NCBI RefSeq assembly: GCF_050433565.1
Contig: NZ_JBNPWZ010000001.1
Coordinates: 744,001-808,000, forward strand
DNA: 64,000 nucleotides
Source: Ornithinibacillus bavariensis
Lineage (GTDB): Bacteria; Bacillota; Bacilli; Bacillales; Amphibacillaceae
Direction: 5' to 3'
Each line of letters begins with the position of its first letter. Position 1 is the first letter of the stretch. The notes beneath the pieces are model-generated. The model ran no database searches. It saw nothing but the letters and a program-made list of their open reading frames with translations, and was not told where the DNA came from. Below are positions 8,235-17,593 of this stretch, piece by piece. The translations under genes and the position numbers were made by a program.

Positions 8235-11200
8235 ATGTTATATCAAGATGTAAAGACCACCCCTGGTCAAACAATCTATTGGCGGTTGTCGCATATGGGA
8301 CGTTCAGGGGTTGATACTATGCAGGTTCGTATCGGGCCAGCGACAAATGATCCGTATGATACAACGCCGCAAACGCAGATGTCTACCGGAAATACTGCAT
8401 GGGAAACATATTCAGGATCTTATACTGTTCCTGCAGGACAAACTACTACAAGATTTGGTTTTGAGGCTTTAAATACTGCCTCAGGTATCATTGGTAATGG
8501 TAACTTCTTAGACGACATCTTTCTAGGTACAGAGCCTTGTGTCGTTGCAGAGAAATCCGTTTCCCCAGAGGGAGAAGTCTATGCTGGACAAGTGTTAACC
8601 TATGAAGTAACGATAAAGAACCAAGGTGGAGATATTGCGGCAAATGCCATCTTTGAAGACGCAATTCCTGCAGGTACGGAATATGTACCAGGTTCATTGA
8701 AAATTATTGCTGGTCCTGGGGCTAGCGACCTAACTGATGAAGAAGACAATGATGCAGGTCAATTCAATGGTGAGAAAGTCATCATTGATTTAGGAGATTT
8801 ACCTAATACAACGAATCTACCGGACGGAATTACCGTTCAGTTTAAAGTAAGGGCAATAGATACGGATACCGAAAGAGTGGTTTCCAACAAGGCATTGGTC
8901 AACTATGACAATTTACTAACCAATGAACCTGAATCAACCGAAACAAATGAAACAACGACTACTGTCGTACCTAGAGAAGAAATTGATGCTTGTGCGGTAC
9001 CAGTTGCATTGATTAATGGTGATTTTGATGAGCCAGCGGGACCAGGTACCTATGATAACTCGGTAGCAGGAGGCGGTTATTACTATGCTGATACTGTTCC
9101 AGGGTGGAAAACGACTGATTTAAACCGTACACCAAGAGGGATTATTCAAATAATGGACCCTGCTCGACCGAGCACGATACCTTCAAATACTCCGAATCGG
9201 GAAAATCTTACGAGTAGATTCGCAGAATTGAATGCTGATACAAATAGTATGTTATATCAAGAATTACCAACCGTACCAGGGCAGACGATTTATTGGCGCT
9301 TAGATCACAGGGGTTATAGTGGTGTTGATACAATGAGTGTTAATATAGGAGCAGTTACGGCTGATCCATTCAATACCACGCCAGAAATAGAGAGAATTTC
9401 AACTGGGACTACATGGAAAACGTATTCAGGAAGTTATACAGTTCCAGCAGGCCAAACAGTTACTCGTTTTGGATTTAAAGCAATTAGTACATCTACCGGA
9501 GCTTTGGCTTTCGGTAACTACCTTGATAATATTTTTCTAGGTACAGAACCATGTGCCACAGCTGAGAAAACTGTTTCTCCAGGTGGAGATGTATTTGCTG
9601 GTGATGAATTAACGTATGAAGTTACCGTTAAGAATAACGGTGGAGATATTGCGGCAAATACCATCCTTGAAGACGCCATTCCTACAGGTACCGAATATAT
9701 TCCAGGTTCCTTGAAAATTATTGATGGCCCTGGTACAGGAGATTTGACTGATGCAGAGGACAATGATGCTGGTCATTTTGACGGTACGAAAGTAGTCGTG
9801 AAGGTAGGCGACCTGCCAAATAGTAACGACTTACCAAATGGCGTAACTGTACAATTTAAAGTAAAAGCGTTACTAGATGAGAGCATCAGTGAAATCACGA
9901 ATAAGGCACAAATTAACTATGACAATCTATTAACCAATGAAAGTAAAACAACAGAATCCAATGAGACAACGACAGGGCTTACGTATAAGAAACCTGTATT
10001 AGAATCAAAAAAATCATCGGAACTATCTGAGAAATTGGATGGGAATGAAGATACAGAACATCCAGAAGTAGGCGACACCCTAACCTATACCATCGAAACA
10101 CGCAACACGATTGAGGATAGCTTGATTAAGAATCTTACCATCAGTGATACGATTCCAGCAGGCTTGGAATATGTTCCAGGAACATTAGTAGTTGATGGAC
10201 AAGCTGTTACCGATGCAGAAGGTGATGACAAAGGTCATGTTGTGAATGGAAGCATTCTCGCACAGTTGGGTGATGTTGCGGATACCAATTGGCATTCCGT
10301 AACTTTTGAAGTGATAGTAGGTGCAGGACAAGCTGGAAAGGATATTATCAATATTGCAACGGCTACTGGAGATAATGTCGAAATTCCAGATAAACCAGAA
10401 CATGAATTAATTGTCTATCCTCGAGTTCCTGTACTTCAATCTGAAAAAACTTCAAGTATCGCAGAAAAAGGCGAGGGTAACACGCTTACGGATACCTACC
10501 AAGTAGGGGATACCATTCTTTACACGATTCGCGCACATAATACGGTGAAAGAAAGTGTTGTTGAAAACTTTGTGATTTCCGATGTACTACCAGAAGGGCT
10601 TACCTTCGTAGAAGGAAGCTTAGAAGCTAGTCATGATGGAACCGTAAATTATGAAAATGGAACGGTTACCGCTAATTTTGGTAATGTGGCAGATAACGAA
10701 TGGCGTACGGTAACATTCCAAGTAACAATCGATTCTGGTCAATCAAATACGACCATTAAAAATACGGCAACCGCAGATGGGGATAATATCGTAGTTCCGG
10801 ATGAACCAGAAAACGAAATTACGGTTGAACCAAGAGATCCGAAACTCGAGTCGAAAAAATCTTCAGAAATCGATACAAAGGCAGCAGGTAATACAGATGC
10901 ACTGCACCCAGAAGTCGGCGATATCCTAACGTATACGATTCAAACGCGTAATACGATTGAAGATAGTCTCGTTACTAATCTAACGATACGCGATGTACTA
11001 CCAGAAGGATTGGAATATGTGGCAGGAACGCTAACCGTAGATGGAGTAGCTGTCACAGATGCAGAGGGTGATGATGCTGGGCATAGTGTAGACGGAGAGA
11101 TCTTCGGAGCATTTGGTGATATCACGGATACAGCGATGCATACCGTAACCTTCCAAGTGGTTATTGGAGCAGGACAAGCAAGTAAAGATATTGAAAACAT

Positions 11201-12695
11201 CGCAACCGTAGATGGAGACAATATCGAAGTGCCGGATGAGCCAAGTGAAGAAGTTTTAGTTTATCCACGATTTCCAGACCTTGAATCTGAGAAGACCTCT
11301 AGCATCGCAGAAAAGGGAGAAGGAAACACCGTTACGGAGAAATACCAAGTCGGTGATACGATTGAATACACGATCCAATCCCGTAATATGGTAAGAGAAA
11401 GTGTTGTCAAAAACTTTGTCATTTCTGACGTATTACCAGAAGGGGTTACCTTCGTAGATGGAAGCCTAGAAGCTAGTCATGGTGGAACTGTAAGCTATGC
11501 GAACGGAACGATTACTGCTAATTTTGGTGATGTAGAGGATACCGAATGGCGTACGGTAACTTTCCAAGCGACCATTGATTCAGTCCAAGTCGGAAATACA
11601 CTACGAAATGTAGCGACAGTTACTGGAGACAATACGGATGAGCCGGATCAACCAGAAAATGAAATTATCGTCGATCCGAGAGATCCTAAATTGCAATCGA
11701 GAAAAACTGCTACATTGACAGAAAAAGCAGAAGGAAACACCGATTCAGCACATGCCGAGGTTGGAGACATTCTAACGTACACAATCGAAACAAGAAACAC
11801 GAAGGTTGATAGTCTGATCGAAAATCTAGTAATCTCGGATACGATTCCAGAAGGAGTAGCATATGTTCCAGGTACACTCATCATTGATGGCGTAGCTGTT
11901 ACCGATGCAGCGGGCGATGATGCTGGCCACAGTGTCAACGGCGAGATAGTAGCTAACTATGGTGATGTGAGCGATACGTATTGGCATAAAGTCACCTTCC
12001 AAGTAACGGTAACGGAAGGGCAAGCAGGGAATGATATTGTCAACATCGCAACTGTAACTGGAGATAATATTACCGTTCCAGATAAGCCGGAGAATGAATT
12101 AAACATTTACCCACGTAATCCGGTACTAGAATCAGTGAAGACAGCAGTGAATGCCGAAGAAGGCAAGGAAAACTACGAAGTAGGAGACACAATTCTGTAT
12201 ACGATTCAAGCAAGAAATACGGTAAAAGATAGTGTGGTCGAAGACCTTGTCATTTCGGATGCATTGCCTGAAGGGCTTTCCTTTGTGGAAGGAAGTATTG
12301 AAGTAAGTCATGAAGGAACCTACTCTTACGAAGACGGTACGATAACTGCAAGCTTTGGTGATGTGACAGATACAGCATGGAGAACAGTAACCTTCGAAGC
12401 ACAAATTAATTCGGATCAATTTGGCAAAAGAATTGAAAATATTGCAGCAGTCAATGGAAGCAATATCGAAACACCAGATAAACCGAAGAAAGAAATAACG
12501 GTGGATAAGGAAGTTACGGTTACTCCAGAGCAACCTGAAGGTCCGAAAGACCAAGATAATAACACCGGCAAAGAACCAGATGATGGAAAGAAACTACCAG
12601 TCACAGCAACCAATAACTATAATTTCCTTTTAATCGGTGCATTACTCTTACTTGCAGGAATGACGATTCTATTTGTAAGAAGAAGAAAAGCATAG
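8235..12695 (+). CDS. Cell-wall adhesin, C-terminal part: DUF11 repeats and LPXTA sorting signal (in frame after TGA)
   Basis: 1,486 residues from the first ATG, but the frame is continuous from 8142 and no ribosome binding site precedes 8235, so this is the remainder of the gene at 6744. Order: end of the first CPVPV domain, DUF11 module, second CAVPVALINGDF domain, second DUF11 module, then six more DUF11 modules in alternating A and B types, then a Pro/Lys/Asp-rich wall-spanning linker and a sorting signal LPVTA + hydrophobic stretch + RRRKA. The protein would be sortase-anchored and project far from the wall. Unless the TGA is read through, this part is not made. Confidence 0.78.
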   Translation: MLYQDVKTTPGQTIYWRLSHMGRSGVDTMQVRIGPATNDPYDTTPQTQMSTGNTAWETYSGSYTVPAGQTTTRFGFEALNTASGIIGNGNFLDDIFLGTEPCVVAEKSVSPEGEVYAGQVLTYEVTIKNQGGDIAANAIFEDAIPAGTEYVPGSLKIIAGPGASDLTDEEDNDAGQFNGEKVIIDLGDLPNTTNLPDGITVQFKVRAIDTDTERVVSNKALVNYDNLLTNEPESTETNETTTTVVPREEIDACAVPVALINGDFDEPAGPGTYDNSVAGGGYYYADTVPGWKTTDLNRTPRGIIQIMDPARPSTIPSNTPNRENLTSRFAELNADTNSMLYQELPTVPGQTIYWRLDHRGYSGVDTMSVNIGAVTADPFNTTPEIERISTGTTWKTYSGSYTVPAGQTVTRFGFKAISTSTGALAFGNYLDNIFLGTEPCATAEKTVSPGGDVFAGDELTYEVTVKNNGGDIAANTILEDAIPTGTEYIPGSLKIIDGPGTGDLTDAEDNDAGHFDGTKVVVKVGDLPNSNDLPNGVTVQFKVKALLDESISEITNKAQINYDNLLTNESKTTESNETTTGLTYKKPVLESKKSSELSEKLDGNEDTEHPEVGDTLTYTIETRNTIEDSLIKNLTISDTIPAGLEYVPGTLVVDGQAVTDAEGDDKGHVVNGSILAQLGDVADTNWHSVTFEVIVGAGQAGKDIINIATATGDNVEIPDKPEHELIVYPRVPVLQSEKTSSIAEKGEGNTLTDTYQVGDTILYTIRAHNTVKESVVENFVISDVLPEGLTFVEGSLEASHDGTVNYENGTVTANFGNVADNEWRTVTFQVTIDSGQSNTTIKNTATADGDNIVVPDEPENEITVEPRDPKLESKKSSEIDTKAAGNTDALHPEVGDILTYTIQTRNTIEDSLVTNLTIRDVLPEGLEYVAGTLTVDGVAVTDAEGDDAGHSVDGEIFGAFGDITDTAMHTVTFQVVIGAGQASKDIENIATVDGDNIEVPDEPSEEVLVYPRFPDLESEKTSSIAEKGEGNTVTEKYQVGDTIEYTIQSRNMVRESVVKNFVISDVLPEGVTFVDGSLEASHGGTVSYANGTITANFGDVEDTEWRTVTFQATIDSVQVGNTLRNVATVTGDNTDEPDQPENEIIVDPRDPKLQSRKTATLTEKAEGNTDSAHAEVGDILTYTIETRNTKVDSLIENLVISDTIPEGVAYVPGTLIIDGVAVTDAAGDDAGHSVNGEIVANYGDVSDTYWHKVTFQVTVTEGQAGNDIVNIATVTGDNITVPDKPENELNIYPRNPVLESVKTAVNAEEGKENYEVGDTILYTIQARNTVKDSVVEDLVISDALPEGLSFVEGSIEVSHEGTYSYEDGTITASFGDVTDTAWRTVTFEAQINSDQFGKRIENIAAVNGSNIETPDKPKKEITVDKEVTVTPEQPEGPKDQDNNTGKEPDDGKKLPVTATNNYNFLLIGALLLLAGMTILFVRRRKA
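9993..12515 (+). repeat. Three 846-bp A-B superrepeats of DUF11 modules
   Basis: A-type modules begin at 9993, 10839 and 11685; B-type modules begin at 10428, 11274 and 12120. Both series are spaced by exactly 846 bp (282 codons): A is 145 residues and B 137. A modules share VTDAEGDDAGH and LTYTIETRNT, B modules share SEKTSSIAEKGEGN and FVEGSLEASH. The final B copy lacks about five residues. This indicates duplication of an A-B pair. Confidence 0.9.
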
Positions 12696-12708
12696 TTGAT
12701 AATAAAAG

Positions 12709-12740
12709 ATAGCTCCCCAATTATTGGGGGCTATTTTTTT
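12709..12740 (+). terminator. Terminator after the adhesin gene
   Basis: ATAGCTCCCC pairs with GGGGGCTAT (one G-U), followed by seven T residues. Confidence 0.88.
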
Positions 12741-13134
12741 ACTGAATTATTTAGGGTTTCCTCTCCTATCTTTGAAAGTAAATAAATGCTAGAACAAACA
12801 GGATAAATGATAGTAAGTAGGTCAAATGAAAAACTATCCAAATTTAATTGAAACAAGTCAAAAATAAATTATGTGAAATAGGAATTTGAAAGAAATGGAA
12901 CATATAGCATAGTGAAGATGAAATGGAAAAAGAAGGCAGAACAGTTAAAAGAGCATATTTGTCGGAACAAAATGCACATGAATGAAATTGTTTAAGAGTA
13001 AAAAATATTTTTAACTAATCATGTTTTAAAAATTTAAAAGGTAAAAATTTGTTTACAGTTACTCGTTAGGAATCTACCGAAAAGAATGCTAAAATAGTTG
13101 ATAGAAATGAATTGAATTGAACTGGAGTATAGAC
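12741..13134. other. Gene-free AT-rich interval
   Basis: Nearly 400 bp between the adhesin terminator and yunE. A 25-codon ATG frame at 12918-12995 has only a weak upstream GTGAAG and is not called. No repeat or RNA motif recognised. Confidence 0.4.
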
Positions 13135-13953
13135 ATGACTTTTATTATTTGCATCCTCATTGGAATATTAACAGCTCTTCTAGGTAGCTTAGTAGGGCTT
13201 GGCGGTGGTGTAATCCTCATCCCAAGCTTACTCGTGTTAAATCAGTTTGTTCCGGGTTTTGGATGGGCTACACCACAAGCAATTGTTGGTATTTCCTTAT
13301 TTACGATGATTTTCACCTCTATCTCCTCATCAATTACCTATTTTAAAAGAGGTAGGGTTGATTATAAAACTGGACTATTATTTCTAACAGGAAGCATTCC
13401 GGGTGGGATGTTTGGTTCTTGGCTAAACCAGTTTATCGAAACAGAAGCATTTTTACTTTATTTTGGATTTCTCGTTATTTTAATCTCTTTGTTATTTTTT
13501 CTAAAACGAGCTCCACAAAAGCCAATCGATTTAACGGCGAAAAGTGTGCGAACATTCAAGGTTGATGGAGAGACATACCATTACTCTATCTCGATAGGGA
13601 TTGCATTCTTTCTTTCGCTTTTAGTAGGTACTTTATCTGGGTTATTCGGTATTGGTGGAGGCTCGATTATGGTGCCGGCAATGATTCTATTGTTTGGATT
13701 CCCTGTTCATATTGCGACAGCAACCTCCATGTTTATGATACTTTTTGTTAGTCTTGTAGGGTCAATTACGCACATAGCGCTTGGTCATATCATGTGGGAG
13801 TATGTACTACTCTTTCTTCCTGGGGCATGGATTGGTGGTAAGCTGGGTGCTAGATTGAATGAGCGATTAAATGGGAAAACTCTAGAGTGGGTGTTGAGAG
13901 TAATGCTAATTTTAATTGGTATACGGATGATTGTTAATGGATTAACGGCGTAA
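13135..13953 (+). CDS. yunE: TauE/SafE-family membrane transporter (YunE-like)
   Basis: 272-residue polytopic membrane protein of the TauE/SafE anion-exporter family. The two half-repeats each carry the diagnostic glycine-rich motif, GSLVGLGGGVILIP near the N-terminus and GLFGIGGGSIMVP in the second half. Start ATG 13135 is chosen over an in-frame TTG at 13117 because GGAG lies 7 bases upstream. It is followed 12 bp later by yunD and then yunC, the same neighbours as in B. subtilis. The family exports sulfite or organosulfonates; the substrate here is not known. Confidence 0.85.
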   Translation: MTFIICILIGILTALLGSLVGLGGGVILIPSLLVLNQFVPGFGWATPQAIVGISLFTMIFTSISSSITYFKRGRVDYKTGLLFLTGSIPGGMFGSWLNQFIETEAFLLYFGFLVILISLLFFLKRAPQKPIDLTAKSVRTFKVDGETYHYSISIGIAFFLSLLVGTLSGLFGIGGGSIMVPAMILLFGFPVHIATATSMFMILFVSLVGSITHIALGHIMWEYVLLFLPGAWIGGKLGARLNERLNGKTLEWVLRVMLILIGIRMIVNGLTA

Positions 13954-13965
13954 GGAGCTTTTTAC

Positions 13966-15363
13966 ATGCAGGAGAAAATTTACTTATATTATACGAATGA
14001 CTTACATAGTAATTTTGCACAGTGGCCAAAGGTTGCTGAATTTATGAAAACGTCTAAGGAAAAGAGACAACGAAACGATGATTCATATTGGTTATTTGAT
14101 ATTGGGGACCATGTAGACAGAGTTCATCCAATCGCTGAAGGTCTAATGGGAAAAGGGAATATAGATCTACTAAATGAAATTGGCTATGATGCGGTGACCA
14201 TTGGTAATAATGAAGGGATAACGTTTGCCCATGAAGATTTATTCCATTTATATGACGAAGCTAATTTTCAGGTTGTTTGTGCAAATTTGCAAAGCTTGGA
14301 TAATGTGTTACCACCATGGCTAAAATCTACCATTCAGGTTCAGACAAAACAAGGGGTAAAAATAGGAGTTATTGGATTAACAGCCCCATTTAATGATTAC
14401 TATGAATTATTGGGTTGGCATGTGGCTGATCCTTATGAGGTATTGGAAAAGCAAATTAAGACATTAACAGGGTCTGTTGATATTATTGTGCTTATGTCCC
14501 ATTTGGGGATAAACGAGGATGAGGAAATTGCAAGGAGATTTCCTGAAATTGATGTCATCATTGGAGGGCATACCCATCATTTATTGCGTACAGGGGAACA
14601 AGTAAATCAAGCTATTATAACTGCAGCTGGCAAGCATTGTTATTTTGCTGGTGAGGTTATTTTAACCTGGGATCACCAGGGAAATAAGTTAATCAACATG
14701 GAGGCATTTGCAACAGACATTTCTAATTATCCAGAAAACCATGAGACGAAGGCATTATTGAAGAATCTCCAGCATGCAGCAAATGAGAAATTAAATAAAA
14801 CAATTATTACAATCGAAGAGCCAATACGAATTGGTTGGTATGAGAACACACCTATCATGGAGCAATTAGTAGAGAAAATTTTAAGGGAAACTGGTGCGGA
14901 ATGTGCAATGTTTAATGCTGGTTTACTTTTGGATCATTTTCCAACTGGAGAAATAACATTGGGGGATATTCACAGGATCTGTCCACATCCGATTAATCCT
15001 TGTATCGTGGAATTAACTGGAGCAGAATTGTTAGAAGTTGTACGAGCATCGTTAACAGACGAATTTATGAACTTTGAGTTAAAAGGGTTCGGGTTTCGTG
15101 GGAAAGTATTAGGAAAAATGGTGTTTGCTGGAATTGAGGTTCAAACAGATTATCATCCTAATGGAAAGGAATATGTGGACGAAATTTATTATAAAGGGGA
15201 ACCTATAAGTCTGGATAAAACATATCAGGTTGTAACAGCAGACTCCTTCACGTTTGGCCGATTATTGCCGGAAGTGGCGAAGTCTGAGAAAAAGACCTAT
15301 ATTCTACCGACCTTTATTCGTGACTATCTTGCGGATACCCTCCGTGAATATTATGGTGAATAA
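13966..15363 (+). CDS. yunD: Bifunctional metallophosphatase/5'-nucleotidase YunD
   Basis: 465-residue protein with an N-terminal calcineurin-like metallophosphatase domain (YTNDLHSN, DIGDHVDR, GNNEG, LMSHLG, GGHTHHL, which are the metal ligands) and a C-terminal 5'-nucleotidase domain. There is no signal peptide, so unlike secreted UshA-type nucleotidases it is cytosolic. Start ATG has AAGGAGC upstream and lies 12 bp after yunE, so the two are probably cotranscribed. Confidence 0.92.
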   Translation: MQEKIYLYYTNDLHSNFAQWPKVAEFMKTSKEKRQRNDDSYWLFDIGDHVDRVHPIAEGLMGKGNIDLLNEIGYDAVTIGNNEGITFAHEDLFHLYDEANFQVVCANLQSLDNVLPPWLKSTIQVQTKQGVKIGVIGLTAPFNDYYELLGWHVADPYEVLEKQIKTLTGSVDIIVLMSHLGINEDEEIARRFPEIDVIIGGHTHHLLRTGEQVNQAIITAAGKHCYFAGEVILTWDHQGNKLINMEAFATDISNYPENHETKALLKNLQHAANEKLNKTIITIEEPIRIGWYENTPIMEQLVEKILRETGAECAMFNAGLLLDHFPTGEITLGDIHRICPHPINPCIVELTGAELLEVVRASLTDEFMNFELKGFGFRGKVLGKMVFAGIEVQTDYHPNGKEYVDEIYYKGEPISLDKTYQVVTADSFTFGRLLPEVAKSEKKTYILPTFIRDYLADTLREYYGE

Positions 15364-15442
15364 TTACTAGAGTTCGCATCGTGACATCAGCCCTCCATTT
15401 TGCATAGACATATAGTGTACTTATAAAAGGAGGCTCATGTTT

Positions 15443-15745
15443 ATGATTACTGTAAATCCCCTTGATGTAGATGGTATCATGTTTACAGCGATTCGAGTCG
15501 AGTTGCCCAAAACCAATCTGTTGATGATTACTAATGAGATTGGCTATATCATGTGCGGTGCATTAGATGTTGATTTGTTAAGTGAAGAACTTAAGGATCG
15601 GAAAATAATTGCTGCACGGGCAGTTGGTGTCAGAACAATCGACGATCTATTAAGTGCACCACTAGAAAAAATTACAGAGGCTTCCAAAGAATATGGCTGG
15701 GAAGTCGGCATGGTTGGAAAAGAGGCTCTAAAAAGAATATCATAA
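15443..15745 (+). CDS. yunC: YunC, DUF1805 protein
   Basis: Small conserved Bacillus protein of unknown function, 100 residues from ATG 15443. That ATG is preferred over the ATG at 15437, since AAGGAGG at 15427-15433 is only 3 bases from the latter but 9 from the former. The motif NEIGYIMCGALDV and the pattern RAVGVRTIDDLL are characteristic of DUF1805. Third gene of the yunE-yunD-yunC set. Confidence 0.88.
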   Translation: MITVNPLDVDGIMFTAIRVELPKTNLLMITNEIGYIMCGALDVDLLSEELKDRKIIAARAVGVRTIDDLLSAPLEKITEASKEYGWEVGMVGKEALKRIS

Positions 15746-15747
15746 CG

Positions 15748-15776
15748 ACAATGTCTCCTTTTCGGGGGCATTTTTA
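15748..15776 (+). terminator. Terminator after yunC
   Basis: AATGTCTCC pairs with GGGGGCATT (with G-U pairs), loop TTTTC, then a T-rich tail. Confidence 0.75.
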
Positions 15777-15824
15777 TTTAATGAAAATTTGTTGAATGAA
15801 GTTTTATATGTATACGTCAATATG

Positions 15825-16242
15825 GAGAGTAAGTCGGCATGAAATGATGAATAGAGCCCGTGTAAACATCATTTCACGGAGAAAGTCAGCATGAAATGAC
15901 GAATAGAATCCATGTAAACATCATTTCAAGAAGAAAGTTAGCATGAAATGACGAATAGAATCCATGTAAACATCATTTCACGGAGAAAGTTAGCATGAAA
16001 TGACGAATAGAGCCCGTATAAACATCATTTCACGGAGAAAGTTAGCATGAAATGACGAATAGAGCCCGTATAAACATCATTTCACGAAGAAAGTTAGCAT
16101 GAAATGACGAATAGAGCCCGTATAAACATCATTTCACGGAGAAAGTTAGCATGAAATGACGAATAGAGCCCGTGTAAACATCATTTCACGGAGAAAGTTA
16201 GCATGAAATGACGTATAGGACACCGCTAAACATCATTTTACT
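15825..16242. repeat. Tandem array of eight 52-bp stem-loop repeats
   Basis: Eight head-to-tail units start at about 15825, 15879, 15931, 15983, 16035, 16087, 16139 and 16191. Each unit carries inverted arms TGAAATGA(CG) and (CA)TCATTTCA separated by about 17 bases; in unit 1 the arms are a perfect 10-bp match. Inner units differ at only a few loop bases (GAGCCCG or GAATCCA) while the last is degenerate, and a decayed ninth copy can be seen at 16259-16294. The 52-bp period is not divisible by three and all frames have stops, so it is non-coding. Confidence 0.95.
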
Positions 16243-16453
16243 AAAAAAATACTTGGTCTATATGACGAATACCCCAGTTCTAAATATCTTTTGAAGTAAA
16301 TCAAGTTGAAAATTGTTCACGGAGCCCGCTACTATGCATTCTACTCTTTCAATTATTGTTAAATGTTTGAATAGATTTTTTACTTAAGAAATGATAGTAT
16401 TTGAATAGTAATTTGTCGAGATTTGCGGTATTTATACTAGTTAGGAGAATCTT

Positions 16454-17539
16454 ATGAGATTAGTAGCTACAGCTTCCATTCAACCCGGGGAAGTGCTTGG
16501 CCAAACAATTTATCGAGATAATGGTACAATACTCCTTCACAGTGGTGTACAATTTACGGCTAGACTTGTAAAGCGCTTACTGGAACAAGGAATTACATAT
16601 GTGTATATTGAGGATGAAGCGACAAAGGATATTGTTGTTCAGTCCGTTCTGTCAGATCGCCTAAGACAGGATGCTACTTCGTCGATGAGGTCTCTTTTTG
16701 CTGATGTCCAGAAAAATAAATTGAATAAAAATTCATTTGTGTTGGATGAAGGAGAAAAGAATTTAACTGAGATTATACACCGGATTGCGGAGGAAATTTC
16801 TAGTCATGATGAATCTATTTCTTTGCTTACAGATATATATCTTACCGATGATTACATATTTCAACATTCCTTAAATGTGACTATTTATGCGCTAGCAATT
16901 GGAGCGACACTGAATTTGAATGCGCAAGAATTAGCAGAATTAGGTAAGGGTGCTATTCTACATGATATAGGCAAGGTTTTTATTGATCCTGAAATTTTAC
17001 AAAAACCAGATAAACTGACCGATGAAGAATATGAAATAATGAAATCTCACACAACTTTCGGATATGATGTATTACGAAAAAATCATAATTATTCTTCGGT
17101 AGTGGCACACTGTGCATATCAGCATCATGAACGTCTAGATGGAACTGGATATCCAAGAGGTTTAAAAGGAAGCGACATTCATCTTTTTGCACAAATCATT
17201 GGTGTAGCAGATGTCTTTGATGCGGTAACAAGTAACCGTGTTTATCGTAAAGCAATGCTTCCACATGAAGGTGTAGAACTATTGTATAGTAGTGCTGTTG
17301 AGCAATTTGATATCCGGGTTGTGGAGGCATTTAAGAGTAGTGTCGCAGTCTATCCTAATGGAATTTCAGTTGAACTAAGTGATAATCGCCAAGGTGTGGT
17401 AATGAAGCAAAACAAAACGATATGTGATCGGCCAATTATCCGAATATTAAAGGAAAATGATAAAGACGTGGAACCATATACAGTTGACTTATCAAAGTCA
17501 TTGAATGTAACCATTACAAAATGTAATTTAGTTAAATAA
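16454..17539 (+). CDS. HD-GYP domain protein, probable c-di-GMP phosphodiesterase
   Basis: 361 residues. The catalytic HD pair is H170-D171 (AILHDIGK) and the GYP signature HHERLDGTGYP spans 224-234, so all residues expected for an active HD-GYP phosphodiesterase are present. The first ~60 residues form an unnamed N-terminal module (DUF3391-like position), with no receiver or membrane segment. Start ATG follows TAGGAGAATCTT. The gene would lower c-di-GMP and so favour motility over biofilm. It lies between the 52-bp array and yunB, where B. subtilis, as I recall, has neither. Confidence 0.9.
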   Translation: MRLVATASIQPGEVLGQTIYRDNGTILLHSGVQFTARLVKRLLEQGITYVYIEDEATKDIVVQSVLSDRLRQDATSSMRSLFADVQKNKLNKNSFVLDEGEKNLTEIIHRIAEEISSHDESISLLTDIYLTDDYIFQHSLNVTIYALAIGATLNLNAQELAELGKGAILHDIGKVFIDPEILQKPDKLTDEEYEIMKSHTTFGYDVLRKNHNYSSVVAHCAYQHHERLDGTGYPRGLKGSDIHLFAQIIGVADVFDAVTSNRVYRKAMLPHEGVELLYSSAVEQFDIRVVEAFKSSVAVYPNGISVELSDNRQGVVMKQNKTICDRPIIRILKENDKDVEPYTVDLSKSLNVTITKCNLVK

Positions 17540-17593
17540 ATCCTAGTATACCCTTCTTGGAACAAGCATAGATTGTTTCGAGGAGGTTTTTTT

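Noticed and set aside
12918..12995. 25-codon ORF in the gap before yunE
   Set aside because: No convincing ribosome binding site, no recognisable sequence, too short to support.
15825..16242. CRISPR array
   Set aside because: The whole 52-bp unit repeats, with no unique spacers and no cas genes nearby.
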